A stretch of 64,000 nucleotides of DNA from Edaphobacter aggregans DSM 19364. Lineage in GTDB: Bacteria; Acidobacteriota; Terriglobia; Terriglobales; Acidobacteriaceae. Below, in pieces: positions 37,698 through 46,363 of the stretch. Position 1 is the stretch's first letter, and each line of letters begins with the position of its first letter. The notes beneath the pieces are model-generated. The model was not told the origin of the DNA and did no database searches. It saw only the letters and a list, made by a program, of their open reading frames with translations. A program made the position numbers and the translations under genes. Location of the stretch: contig NZ_JQKI01000035.1 in NCBI RefSeq assembly GCF_000745965.1, forward strand, positions 1-64,000, given 5' to 3'.

Positions 37698-38222
37698 ATG
37701 CATACCTCACAAAAAGGACTTTTCAACCGAGTTATCAAAACAACGGACGAACCCATGTTTACGGTAGTAGGAATTTTGCTGCAGTTTGTATCGACACCTG
37801 ATCAGAACGGCGGAGATCTGAGCGTGATGCGCGCCGGATTACCGCCACAAGCTGTCATCCCACTACACAGCCACAACGACGCGGAAATATTCTACGTGCT
37901 TGAAGGAGCGATGGACGTCTATCAAGACGACGAAATATCTTCAGGATGGCAGACATCTAGCGCCGGTGAAGTCGTAACGATCGCGAAAGGGGTCAAACAC
38001 GCGCTTCGTAACCCAAACTCAACGCTGGTGAGGATGGTTTCGGTGAGTGAACGACAACTTTACTGCTTTTTCCGTGAGTTGGCGGAGCCTCTTGATCCTA
38101 ACGCCCCGCCATCAGCCCCGACACCGGAGGCAATGCAGAAGCTTTTTGAAGTGGCTGCGCGTTATGAGTATTGGATCGGCTCACCATCAGAGAACGCAGC
38201 CATCGGGATAAATCTGGGCTGA
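37698..38222 (+). CDS. Cupin-domain protein
   Basis: 174 aa from the ATG at 37698, with GGAAGG 9 nt before it. Cupin motif 1 (PLHSHNDAEIFYVLEGAMDV, two His and one Glu as metal ligands) and motif 2 (GEVVTIAKGVKHALRNPN, His) are complete. Cupins range from dioxygenases to sensors; the function here is unknown. Nearby genes for a tautomerase, a transporter and nitronate monooxygenase have decayed, but this gene is intact. The 370 bp behind it (38223-38592) hold nothing I can support. Confidence 0.85.
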   Translation: MHTSQKGLFNRVIKTTDEPMFTVVGILLQFVSTPDQNGGDLSVMRAGLPPQAVIPLHSHNDAEIFYVLEGAMDVYQDDEISSGWQTSSAGEVVTIAKGVKHALRNPNSTLVRMVSVSERQLYCFFRELAEPLDPNAPPSAPTPEAMQKLFEVAARYEYWIGSPSENAAIGINLG

Positions 38223-38592
38223 CATTGTGGGAGTCAACCCAGCCGAAGGATGTTCTTCGTTTGCCGCACCAGCCAATGAACTGCGCAGAGTAAAAATTGA
38301 ACTGCGGGCCAACCCGATTCACCGCTAGCTTCCTGCACGTCATCCAAGGCAAGAAAGGAAGAGACACAGCCGAGCCGACTCCAGCAAAGAGGCCGATCCT
38401 CGGACAAGTCAAGATTTGGGAGCTGCGAATAAACTCCTAGCGTGGGTGCTAGTTCCACAAGAAAGCCTGCTAATGATTCCGCGTTGTGGGAAAGGCACCA
38501 CAAGGGCAGGGCCCTTCGGGGCGAAGTGAACACAAATTCGATATGGCGGAGTCGCTCGTATTCGATAGGCGACACGGAGAAGGGCTGAGATC

Positions 38593-39662
38593 ATGGGACC
38601 GGATACGCGCATTCAGGATCTGCTGGGCATTGAACTTCCGACTCTTCTGGCGCCTATGGCGGGAGCCGTTTCGTCCGAATTGGCGATTGCTGTGGCTGAG
38701 GCCGGAAGACGTGGCTCTCTTCCTTGCGCGATGCTGAGCACCGGTCAGGTACGAGCCGAGCTGGCAAGAATCCGGCAGCGCACCGCGCGTCCCATCAATC
38801 TCAACTTCTTCTGCCACCATTCGCCTGCGGTCGATCTGCAGTGGGAGATGGCCTGGAGAGAGCGCTTGTCAGGCTATTATCTTGAGCTTGGTCTGGATCT
38901 TAAGGCACCGGTTCAAAGTACTACCCGCACGCCGTTCGATGGCGCGATGTGGGATCTAGTGGTCGAACTTAGGCCGGAGGTGGTCAGCTTTCACTTTGGT
39001 CTTCCGGACAAGGAGCTTCTTGCGCACGTCAAGGATACGGGCGAGAAGATCCAATCTTCCGCAACAACCGTGGACGAGGCGCGATGGCTCGAGGACGCGG
39101 GCTGCGACACGATTGTTGCACAGGGCTATGAAGCGGCCGGCCATCGCGGAATGTTTCTCACGCAGGATATATCTACGCAGCTAGGCACCTTCGCGCTGGT
39201 GCCTCAAGTGGTCGATGCTGTGAAGGGGCCAGTTATCGCGGCCGGGGGCATCGCGGATGCGCGAGGAATTGTAGCGGCGTCCGGCCTCGGCGCGTCGCCG
39301 GTTCAAATGGGCACGACCTATTTGTTTTGCCCGGAATCCACGATTGGGTCGGGTACGTCCGCAAGCACTGAGGAGAGCAGCGCATCATGAAGACTGCTCT
39401 GACGAACGTATTCTCAGGTCGTCCGGCGCGCGCAATTGTCAATCGGATTATCCGCGAACTTGGACCGATGTGCGACTTGGCGCCACCCTTTCCCCTTGCT
39501 GGTGCCAGCCGTGGCGCCCCTAGGTCGAAATCAGAGGCGGCAGGAGCGGAAGACTTCGTGCAATTGTGGTCAGGTCAATCAGCTCGTCTGGGGAGGGAAC
39601 TCCCGGCTGGAGAACTTACAAAGCAGCTCGCGATGGAGACTCGCGCAAAACAGAGGCAGTAG
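38593..39662 (+). pseudogene. Nitronate monooxygenase, frameshifted near the C-terminus
   Basis: The first frame (38593-39390) starts as MGPDTRIQDLLGIELPTLLA and carries the FMN-binding signature (VDEARWLEDAGCDTIVAQG, then GYEAAGHRGMF, VIAAGGIADARGIVAA). The last 25 codons drift off, and a new frame from 39387 (LTNVFSGRPARAIVNRIIRE, then AAGAEDFVQLWSGQSARLGR) gives the expected end. One frameshift between 39340 and 39390 explains this; the two frames meet at an ATGA, which may be chance. The intact enzyme oxidises alkyl nitronates with FMN. The flavin site is complete in the first part, so weak activity is not excluded. Confidence 0.8.
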
Positions 39663-39856
39663 CCACCTCCTGCCGAAAATCTCTCTTAAGTGTTATCGTC
39701 TGCCTCATTCGGTGGCGGCCAGTGGTTGGATGTGCCCAAATTGGGTCCTTGAGCGCGAGAGCTGCAAACAGGCAGCCGGTCTCAGGATGATCCTGGTGCC
39801 GGGTGGACAAATAGTCCTTTGCCAGAGCTGCGAGTGGGTCTCCAGATGCCTCACCG

Positions 39857-40138
39857 ATGACCCTTTCCCACTTCGCTGAAGTGCTCCTCATGGCCCGCTG
39901 CGAGGCTCTCGATGAGGTCCGCCGAGCTTCCGGCATGCTGGAAGCGCTCACGCATCGACATGGCGTACTCACTTCTGCCCTAATCGCTATCGGGTCTCCG
40001 AAGGACACCATCCTTGACTTTGTCGATCACACTGAGGCCGATGTCCTGATCATCGGCCGAAGCTCCCCAACTGGGTCGACTGGCCGCTTGACCGACCTGA
40101 CGTATGCAATTGTGAGGATTCTCCCTTTTCCGTTCTGA
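39857..40138 (+). pseudogene. Universal stress protein, C-terminal fragment
   Basis: Reads as the second half of a UspA fold: VLTSALIAIGSPKDTILDFV, then TEADVLIIGRSSPTGSTGRL with the ATP-binding G-x2-G-x9-G(S/T) style. The N-terminal half (strand 1 and the first ATP-contact residues) is missing, and the end differs by a base insertion. The 39663-39856 region before it and 40139-40305 behind it hold no gene that I can support. Confidence 0.6.
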
Positions 40139-40305
40139 GCGTATAGGACAGCGGAGGGAACCCGAGGCTCTCTTTGCGGACGGCCAGGCACTTGCTTCAA
40201 TCGGGCTCGAGCTAATTGCATAATGCCTCAGTGAGATCAAAGTGAAGGGCATGGGCGGAGTGGCCGATGCCCCTTTTGAGCGTATGGGAACAGCAAATCG
40301 TCACG

Positions 40306-41727
40306 TTACAAAGCACGCATAAACGCCACCAGATCCTTCTTCTCCTGGTCAGTCAGCTTAGTGCCAAGCACGAGGTTAAAGTACTCCACCGTGTCATCCA
40401 GCGTCAGCAGTCGTCCGTCATGCATATACGGCGGCGTGTCCTTGATTCCGCGCAGCGGGAACGTCTTGATCGCGCCGTCGCGGGCCATCATCATGCCGTT
40501 CACTAAATGCTGCTTGTAAAAACGCTCTGCATGCAGGTCGTGCATGGTGTTGTCCGTGAAATATGGGCCTGAGTGGCACTCTGCGCATCGGCCTTTGCCG
40601 AAGAAGACCTCTTGCCCATGTAACTCGGCAGGGGTCGCCTTCGTGGGATCGAGCTTGCCATCCCATCCCAACTTCGGCGCAGGAGGAAAGTCGAGAATAT
40701 CCTCGAACTCAGCCATGAAGTGTACCTGGCTTCCGCGATCCAGTAGATTCACGCCCTTCTTCGCCGCAATCACATGATCGCCATCGAAGTAGGCTGCCCT
40801 CTGCTCGAACTCCGTGAAATCCTCTACCGTCTTCAGCGCCCTCTGTGAACCGAAGAGCCGCTGAATATTCGCACCACGCAGTGCCGGCGTCTCGATGCGA
40901 TGACGGAACTCCTGTGGCCGGATATCACCTACCAGGTGGAACGCACCGTTGGTTCCGCCATTCGTATGACAGTCCAAGCACGCGACTCCACGGCTTGGTT
41001 TCTCTGAGCGCCGATCGATCGTCTCATTGAACTGTTGCTGCGGAAACGGTGTCATCAACAGCCGCAGGCCATCAAGCTGCTTTGGGTTCAGAATGCCGCT
41101 GAACAACTCGTAGTAGTTGTCCATGGTCACCAACTGGCCCTTCGAGACATCGCCCAGGTCAGGCCGCGTCGTCAGGTACATTGCCGCAGGAAATTCCGCC
41201 AGAAACCGCTCCGGAATATCGAAGTCCAGGTCGAAGCGCGTCAGGTCGCGATCCTCTTGCTTCAGCACCTCCTGAATCTCCGACTTAGGAAACACCATAC
41301 CGCCCTCAGGATGGTTCGCATGAGGCAACGGCAGGAACCCCTTCGGATACGTTCCCTTCTCGCGAATCTGCTCCGGCGTCTCCTTGGACAACTCGGCCCA
41401 AGTCACACCTTGCGGTAGCTTGACCCGCACCCCTTCCTGTACTGGCTTTGCGCGATCCATCACCACGCCGCTCGCTGGATGGTCGCTCAGATCATACCGC
41501 TCTTCCAATAGATCAATCTGTCGCTTCATGATCCCAGCTTTGGCAGCGACCATCCGACCATGGACCGTGACGAAACTCTCCTTATCATCCACTGGCGCGT
41601 AGCTGTTCTTGACGGGTTGCGTATCCTGGCCTGCGGCAGAAACTAGGTTGCCGCCCAGAAAATATGCACCAACGATACCGGCACTCACCAAGCCGGCGGC
41701 TTTCACTAACTGCTGCATAGTCCTCAT
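40306..41727 (-). CDS. Di-heme cytochrome c peroxidase-family protein
   Basis: 473 aa; start at 41727 (MRTMQQLVKAAGLVSAG), or 9 nt later. A signal peptide covers residues 1-32. Two heme sites are seen: CLDCH (about residue 251) and CAECH (about 382). Domains match the CcpA/MauG group of di-heme enzymes; the second half has PLRGIKDTPPYMHDGRLLTL, typical of the group. Long insertion between the two hemes compared to classical peroxidases, so the substrate is uncertain. Periplasmic. It may remove peroxide using electrons from cytochrome c. Transcribed away from the STAS gene at 41789. Confidence 0.85.
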   Translation of the reverse strand: MRTMQQLVKAAGLVSAGIVGAYFLGGNLVSAAGQDTQPVKNSYAPVDDKESFVTVHGRMVAAKAGIMKRQIDLLEERYDLSDHPASGVVMDRAKPVQEGVRVKLPQGVTWAELSKETPEQIREKGTYPKGFLPLPHANHPEGGMVFPKSEIQEVLKQEDRDLTRFDLDFDIPERFLAEFPAAMYLTTRPDLGDVSKGQLVTMDNYYELFSGILNPKQLDGLRLLMTPFPQQQFNETIDRRSEKPSRGVACLDCHTNGGTNGAFHLVGDIRPQEFRHRIETPALRGANIQRLFGSQRALKTVEDFTEFEQRAAYFDGDHVIAAKKGVNLLDRGSQVHFMAEFEDILDFPPAPKLGWDGKLDPTKATPAELHGQEVFFGKGRCAECHSGPYFTDNTMHDLHAERFYKQHLVNGMMMARDGAIKTFPLRGIKDTPPYMHDGRLLTLDDTVEYFNLVLGTKLTDQEKKDLVAFMRAL

Positions 41728-41788
41728 GGTCCCTCACTTCCAGAAATAAGAAGAACAAGCCTGGGAACAGAATAGTTACGAATCGTTG

Positions 41789-42055
41789 TCATATCGTCTC
41801 GTTGTCGATCCATCCGCGAAGAAAAGGGGGGCTATTTCTGAGTTCGATACCCTTGAGCTCGCAACCTGCAAGAAATGTGGCTGCGTCGCGACCAGCAAGC
41901 GTCACCTCTGAAAGGTCGAGTACAATCTTGGCGTCTTCCGTTTCGATCAGTTCCTTGAGCGTGCTCAAACATTCGATATCCACTCGTCCACACACATGCA
42001 ACACGATGGCATTCTCCTTGTTGAAGAGCCGTTTGATCTTGAAGGTCATTGGCAT
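41789..42055 (-). CDS. STAS-domain protein (intact member of the cassette)
   Basis: 88 aa. The whole protein is one STAS domain (HVCGRVDIECLSTLKELIET, then KIVLDLSEVTLAGRDAATFL), as in anti-anti-sigma factors, but the loop that normally holds the phosphorylated Ser reads LAGRDAATFLA, so the switch residue is not clear. It lies 46 nt behind the sigma-54 promoter of cassette copy F. Copies of its first codons appear in at least five other cassettes, which makes this the best surviving form of the ancestral gene. No partner kinase (RsbW-like) is in the window. Confidence 0.85.
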   Translation of the reverse strand: MPMTFKIKRLFNKENAIVLHVCGRVDIECLSTLKELIETEDAKIVLDLSEVTLAGRDAATFLAGCELKGIELRNSPPFLRGWIDNETI

Positions 42056-42100
42056 CGCTCCCTGCCGAGCCTAAGTTGCTGCCAGGACGCGCGTTTACCA

Positions 42101-42116
42101 ATGCAAGCCAATTGCC
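42101..42116 (-). promoter_or_regulatory. Sigma-54 promoter of cassette copy F
   Basis: Minus-strand CGGCAATTGGCTTGCA; GG and GC are kept, the first T is C. It is 46 nt before the STAS start at 42055. Confidence 0.65.
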
Positions 42117-42283
42117 GTTCCTAAATGCTTGAAAAGGCGCTGAATTAGGCTGATTCGTTGTCGGGGTTTTCGCGGAATTCGCGGAAATCGTGTTTCCAAC
42201 TATGGGTAGGCGGCTCCAGTAGAGTTTGAAGTGGCCTTCCGGAAGTTGATCCTAAGAGCTAATGAAGGGCATCAATGTTTCCG

Positions 42284-42652
42284 TCAATGTTCCCAGGCGA
42301 TCATTCCTTTGTTGTGTAACACGACCATCACTACCGCACAGCCACACAGTCCGCCGAGTCCGACACTAACGATCAATGCGCATATCCGAACGAACGCTGG
42401 AGCTTGGGGCATAGAGAAGTAAAGGAACAATATGGCTCCTAAGATGGTGCCAAGAACGGTACCACCAGCAGCCAGGAAGAGCAGCAGCATATCCGCCATT
42501 CTGTCAGCCTGGTCCGGATCCGGAGTATCTGTAATCAAGCTGGTAAATCTCACCAACGCGGGTTCGTCTGAATGGGTGGACTCGGTACCACGATCTTTTG
42601 CGCCATCGATCACAGTTGCCTCCTGCGTACTTTGCTGAACATTGGATTTCAT
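42284..42652 (-). CDS. Two-helix membrane protein of unknown function
   Basis: 122 aa. A polar, acidic N-terminal half (to about residue 50) precedes two hydrophobic helices (MLLLFLAAGGTVLGTILGAI, then VRICALIVSVGLGGLCGCAV). No known family. A minus-strand sigma-54-like sequence at 42681-42696 ends 29 nt before the ATG, which suggests it belongs to the same regulon as the cassette genes. Confidence 0.65.
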   Translation of the reverse strand: MKSNVQQSTQEATVIDGAKDRGTESTHSDEPALVRFTSLITDTPDPDQADRMADMLLLFLAAGGTVLGTILGAILFLYFSMPQAPAFVRICALIVSVGLGGLCGCAVVMVVLHNKGMIAWEH

Positions 42653-42680
42653 CTATTTCGTCTCTGCCGCAATCTACTAA

Positions 42681-42696
42681 TGCAAACCGAATGCCT
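42681..42696 (-). promoter_or_regulatory. Sigma-54 promoter for the 42652 gene, next to cassette G
   Basis: Minus-strand AGGCATTCGGTTTGCA, with GG/GC spacing as in the other copies (first base A, not T), followed by TTAGTAGAT. It abuts the EBP tail of plus-strand cassette G, so the two cassettes point apart and may share the activator site at about 42771-42798. Confidence 0.6.
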
Positions 42697-43160
42697 CTTG
42701 ATTCCAGGATCAAGAAACTGCAAATCCATAAGCGCCACTTCACCCTGCTAGAGATGTCTACGCTGGGTGGAAACACGAATTCCACGAAAACCCCGAAAGC
42801 ATATCCGCCTTCCTCCTCCGCCTTTTCAGACACCTACGAATGGCAGTCAACATGCATTAGTAAATGTGCATCACGGCCACAAATTACGCTTCGGCGTGGA
42901 GGCAATGGTGCCAATGACCTTCAGGGTCGACCGGCTCGTCAGCGAGGAGAACGTCATCGTGTTGCACGTGTCTGGACGGGTAGATGTGGAATGTGTGAAC
43001 ACGATCAAGGAGCTGACGGAGGAGAAAACGACTATGCTCGCCCTCAACCTTTCAGAAGTGACGCTTGCTAGTCGCGACGCAACGACGTTTCTTGCAGCTT
43101 GCGAGCGAGGAAGTGCCCCGCTTTTCTTCGTGGGTGGATTGACAAAGAACAAGAATGCAT
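42694..43160 (+). repeat. EBP-tail / sigma-54 / STAS cassette, copy G (STAS nearly whole)
   Basis: EBP tail (GGATCAAGAAACTGCAAATC), CGAATTCCACGAAAACCCCG (42777-42796), CCTTTTCAGACACCTACGAA spacer, promoter 42841-42856, STAS gene 42905 on. The STAS gene is followed directly by an alcohol dehydrogenase gene. Confidence 0.8.
42841..42856 (+). promoter_or_regulatory. Sigma-54 promoter of cassette copy G
   Basis: TGGCAGTCAACATGCA; GG/GC kept with ATGC in place of TTGC. It lies 49 nt before the STAS start at 42905 and would also drive the alcohol dehydrogenase and the 240-aa protein. Confidence 0.6.
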
Positions 43161-43252
43161 TACCTCGTAGCAATTTGCCGAACCTGTGCCTACATCGGCT
43201 ACTTGACTCTTCGCCACAACCCACGATCACTTCAAATGGGAGACACACATGA
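42905..43252 (+). CDS. STAS-domain protein with altered C-terminus
   Basis: 115 aa from ATG 42905 (or 42914). Residues 1-63 match the STAS protein at 41789 closely (FRVDRLVSEENVIVLHVSGR, then LALNLSEVTLASRDATTFLA). After ACERG about 20 nt are missing and the frame changes; the original ending can be seen in another frame (PRFSSWVD). The new tail (residues 65-115) has no counterpart. The stop overlaps the alcohol dehydrogenase start by 4 nt (ATGA), so it is probably translated, at least as a leader. Confidence 0.6.
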   Translation: MVPMTFRVDRLVSEENVIVLHVSGRVDVECVNTIKELTEEKTTMLALNLSEVTLASRDATTFLAACERGSAPLFFVGGLTKNKNALPRSNLPNLCLHRLLDSSPQPTITSNGRHT

Positions 43253-44295
43253 AAGATACATACAAAGCAGTGGAAGTCTCCGCACCCGGCGTGCTTCGAG
43301 CAGTGGAACGGCAAATCTCCGAGCCCGGAGCGGGTCAGGTCCGGATTCGAGTCGAAGCATGTGGAATCTGTCACACCGATGCCGCCACAGTCACTGGCAC
43401 TTACCCGGGCCTAACCCTGCCGCGCGTTCCGGGGCATGAAGTTATTGGCCGCATTGAGGCGTTGGGTGCAGGCGTATCCCGGTGGAAGATCGGTCAACGG
43501 GTGGGTGTCGGCCTCATCGCTGGCGAAGACGGGACGTGCGAACCGTGCCGACGCGGGGACATGGTGAATTGTCAGAATCCTGTGGTCTCGGGAGTCACCG
43601 TAGATGGAGGATATGCGGAAGTAATGATTGCTGAAGCGCGCGGCCTCGCCTCCATTCCCGATGAGCTTGGGTCCGCAGAAGCCGCCCCTCTCCTCTGCGC
43701 TGGCATCACGACCTACAATGCTCTTCGTAATGCCGGCCTGCGCGGTGGGGATCTGGTCGCCGTGCAGGGCATTGGTGGTCTTGGGCATCTTGGCATCCAG
43801 TTTGCGCGGCAAATGGGGTTCCATACTGTTGCAATCGGACGTGGAAGCGAGAAAGAAAAGCTTGCGAAAGATCTCGGCGCGCACGTCTACATCGATACCG
43901 CCGTCGACGATTCCGCGGCGCTACTGCAGCGTATGGGAGGAGCCAGGGCGATACTTGCAACAGCTCCCAGTGGTGATGCTATGGGACTACTGGTATCCGG
44001 TCTTGCTGCCCGCGGCAAGCTCATCGTTGTGGGTGTGCCGCAGGACCCGATGCAACTGAATGCGTTTCCGCTCGTCTTTGGAGGACGCTCGGTCTATGGC
44101 TCGCTGACCGGAACGGCAATTGAAACTGAGGATGCCCTCGCCTTCAGCGTCCTAGAGAACATCCGTCCGATGATCGAAACAGTTCCTCTCGAAGAGGCAG
44201 CGGATGCTTACGCTCGTATGATGCAAGGCAAAGCGCGGTTCCGCATGGTGCTGGTTACAAAGAACGGAGCTGCGCAGAGTGCGCCAGTCCACTGA
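43249..44295 (+). CDS. Zinc-dependent alcohol dehydrogenase
   Basis: 348 aa, medium-chain (MDR) family. The catalytic zinc site has C40 in EACGICHTDAATVTG and the His-Glu pair in PRVPGHEVIGRIEA. The structural zinc site is reduced (GTCEPCRRGDMVNCQ, three Cys visible here). The Rossmann motif reads VAVQGIGGLGHLGIQFA. It oxidises alcohols or reduces aldehydes with NAD(P)H in the cytoplasm. It starts in the ATGA overlap with the STAS gene and is followed by the 240-aa protein, a pattern that suggests one operon behind the sigma-54 promoter at 42841. Confidence 0.92.
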   Translation: MKDTYKAVEVSAPGVLRAVERQISEPGAGQVRIRVEACGICHTDAATVTGTYPGLTLPRVPGHEVIGRIEALGAGVSRWKIGQRVGVGLIAGEDGTCEPCRRGDMVNCQNPVVSGVTVDGGYAEVMIAEARGLASIPDELGSAEAAPLLCAGITTYNALRNAGLRGGDLVAVQGIGGLGHLGIQFARQMGFHTVAIGRGSEKEKLAKDLGAHVYIDTAVDDSAALLQRMGGARAILATAPSGDAMGLLVSGLAARGKLIVVGVPQDPMQLNAFPLVFGGRSVYGSLTGTAIETEDALAFSVLENIRPMIETVPLEEAADAYARMMQGKARFRMVLVTKNGAAQSAPVH

Positions 44296-44325
44296 TGAAT
44301 CAACTGTATCTGAAGGAGACACCTG

Positions 44326-45048
44326 ATGAACGAACTGCTTGCTCGAATTTTTGACGCGCACGGCGGCATGGATCGCTGGAATCGATACGAAAAAGTCGAG
44401 GCAACGATTGTGAGTGGCGGCGGTTTGTTTCCACTCAAGGGAGTCGTACAGGACCCAAGCCCGCGTCGCATGACCGTTTGGTTGCAGGAGGAACGCTCGT
44501 CAGTCTCTCCGTACGGAGCGCTTGATCAGCGCACGATGTTCACGCCAGACAGGATCGCCATTGAGAAACTCGATGGCACGCTTGTTGCCGAGCGCGGTGC
44601 GCCCAGAGACTTGTTCGCCGGCCATCAGATGAGCACGCCCTGGGACGCGCTACATCGTGCCTATTTCAATGGCTACGCCCTGTGGACCTATCTCACCACG
44701 CCCTTCCTTCTCGAGATGGATGGCGTACAAGTCAAGGAGACCGAAGCCTGGCGCGAAGGCACAGAGACGTGGCGCGTGTTGCGCGGATACTTTCCTGGTT
44801 CGATCGAGACGCACAGCCTCATTCAGGATTTTTTCTTCGGTGAGGATCTGATGCTGCGCCGCCATGACTATAACGTGAATATCGCAGGCGGCTTTAATGC
44901 GGCGCAGTTGACTTCGGATTATGTGGTGGCGGATGGCATCCGTCTGCCAACCAAGCGACGCGCCTACACGCGTGGGCCCGATCGCCGGCCGATCCTGGAA
45001 ATGCTGATGGTTTCAATCGATATCAGCAACGTGCGGTTTGAGACGTGA
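44326..45048 (+). CDS. Conserved 240-aa protein of unknown function behind alcohol dehydrogenase
   Basis: 240 aa from an ATG with GAAGGAG upstream. No signal peptide. Beta-rich sequence, starting MNELLARIFDAHGGMDRWNR, with RRMTVWLQEERSSVSPYGAL and FLLEMDGVQVKETEAWREGT. The AHGG(M/L)xRW start recurs in two broken relatives at 13051 and 45133, so it is a real family. The style resembles proteins with a LolA/LppX-like half-barrel that may bind a lipophilic ligand (inference, weak). It probably serves the dehydrogenase in front of it. Confidence 0.75.
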   Translation: MNELLARIFDAHGGMDRWNRYEKVEATIVSGGGLFPLKGVVQDPSPRRMTVWLQEERSSVSPYGALDQRTMFTPDRIAIEKLDGTLVAERGAPRDLFAGHQMSTPWDALHRAYFNGYALWTYLTTPFLLEMDGVQVKETEAWREGTETWRVLRGYFPGSIETHSLIQDFFFGEDLMLRRHDYNVNIAGGFNAAQLTSDYVVADGIRLPTKRRAYTRGPDRRPILEMLMVSIDISNVRFET

Positions 45049-45132
45049 GACCTGTTGCCAAGGAACGTCGGACTACCTACTGCTGCGATCTTGCCTCTGA
45101 GAGGCAAGCAAGCCGAAGTTTAGGAGATGCAC

Positions 45133-45180
45133 ATGAGTGAGCTTCTTGATTTGGTTTTGCGGGCGGACGAAGATCGCTGA
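45133..45180 (+). pseudogene. First codons of another copy of the 44326 family
   Basis: MSELLDLVLRADEDR then a stop. Compared with MNELLARIFDAHGGMDRWNR the first ten residues match, and the bases for the HGG..RW part are mostly deleted (GCGGAC, GAAGATCGCTGA). Confidence 0.5.
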
Positions 45181-45199
45181 CCGGGAGCGATGAGCATCG

Positions 45200-45895
45200 A
45201 TGAAAACACGAAGAGACTTTCTCGCGACTACGATAGCTGTTGCGGCTTTACTGACCAACAGTTCCGGCCAAACTGCGGCTCTGTCTGGACTCTCTACTAT
45301 GGATGAAACCGGACGGAAAGATATGGTGTCCAATGGCCCAACTCCAGGAGACCAATACATGACATATAAAGGGGAAGATCCAAGAATTACGAGGGCGCGT
45401 CTCTCCGGCCCTGAGCAGGTGACCAAAGACGCGACGGTTGCCGAAATGGCTGCCGATGGCACTTTGACAGTTCTAGTAAAAGGAAACACCGAGTGGGTTT
45501 GCACACCGGGGAACGAAAACAAAATCGGCGACCCACCGATGTGCATGAACCCCATGGGTATGCGATGGATGATGGATGCCATGCAGGGAAAGCCGAAGCC
45601 GACGAACACCGCGCCCGGAATGATTTACATGCTGTGCGGTGCCACACAGAGAAGCAACACCAATCCTGCGGATAAAACCAGTCCCGCCATTCCCATAGGA
45701 CCACACTGGATGATCACGTGGCCTTTCGATGCCGCGGCAAATGGGCTTCCGACCACAGTTCGCGACACAGGCGCTTGGGTGATGTTCGCGGGAACCCCCT
45801 ATGCGTATCTGCACGTCTGCGGCAGCCCGTGGGCAGGCAATGAATACCACGAGGGCGATAAGGCAGTATGGACCATGTCTTACGCTCGTCACTGA
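45200..45895 (+). CDS. Exported conserved protein of unknown function
   Basis: 231 aa from the ATG at 45200. A Tat-like start (MKTRRDFLATTIAVAALLTN) suggests export. The body has Met/Cys-rich stretches (EWVCTPGNENKIGDPPMCMN, then MGMRWMMDAMQ) and two late Cys (YLHVCGSP). The Met/Cys pattern hints at metal binding, but this is not established. A short relic of this gene is seen at 34925. No functional call. The sequence between 45896 and 46027 holds no gene. Confidence 0.75.
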   Translation: MKTRRDFLATTIAVAALLTNSSGQTAALSGLSTMDETGRKDMVSNGPTPGDQYMTYKGEDPRITRARLSGPEQVTKDATVAEMAADGTLTVLVKGNTEWVCTPGNENKIGDPPMCMNPMGMRWMMDAMQGKPKPTNTAPGMIYMLCGATQRSNTNPADKTSPAIPIGPHWMITWPFDAAANGLPTTVRDTGAWVMFAGTPYAYLHVCGSPWAGNEYHEGDKAVWTMSYARH

Positions 45896-46027
45896 TTGCT
45901 GCATGAGACGTCCACGAACAAAGCGCGGGATACTCTCGGTCGGTCCCCCGCAGTTTCGCTGCACGTCAGTCAGAAGGAGATATGAACGGCTTCAGGCACT
46001 GATATCAACGACCCCGAAAACAAAGCC

Positions 46028-46363
46028 ATGAAATTCAGGCGATTCACTGGCGACCCTGATTTCATGCTCTCCTTCGCCAAAGGCTTGGCTGTTCTTGAGG
46101 CTTTCGGCTCGGAAATCAAATGCCCGACGATCGCAAAAATCGGCGCCGTAACAGGTCTCAGCCGCGCGGCTGTCAGAAAATGTCTGTACACACTGTGCCA
46201 ACTTGGATATGCGAGCACGGTTAATGGACAAGGTTATGCGGTCAACACTAGGCTTTCGACAGTCAACCAGGCCAATAGCCTACGAAGAAGAATGGAGCAG
46301 AGGCATGAAATCTACAGAGATTCGGGTGGAGCGATTCAACGTAGTATCGACAAAATCCTTTGA
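46028..46363 (+). pseudogene. IclR-family regulator, N-terminal HTH only
   Basis: About 111 codons. The first 75 match the IclR wing-helix domain, PcaR/PcaU type (FMLSFAKGLAVLEAFGSEIK, then LSRAAVRKCLYTLCQLGYAS). IclR proteins are about 260 aa; the effector domain is missing, and after residue 84 the sequence does not continue the family. The next gene starts within its 3' end. The HTH may still fold, but regulation by ligand is lost. Confidence 0.65.

Larger units (their letters stand above)
41789..42243 (-). repeat. EBP-tail / sigma-54 / STAS cassette, copy F (with intact STAS gene)
   Basis: Read on the minus strand: a short EBP tail (GGCCACTTCAAACTCTACTG), TTTCCGCGAATTCCGCGAAA with CCCCGACA, spacer CCTTTTCAAGCATTTAGGAA, promoter and STAS gene. 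It keeps the order of all elements and so defines the cassette. Confidence 0.85.

Noticed and set aside
39345..39390. Programmed frameshift in the nitronate monooxygenase gene at the ATGA overlap
   Set aside because: No slippery heptamer or stimulating structure seen, and neighbouring genes also have frameshifts, so decay or read error is the simpler view.
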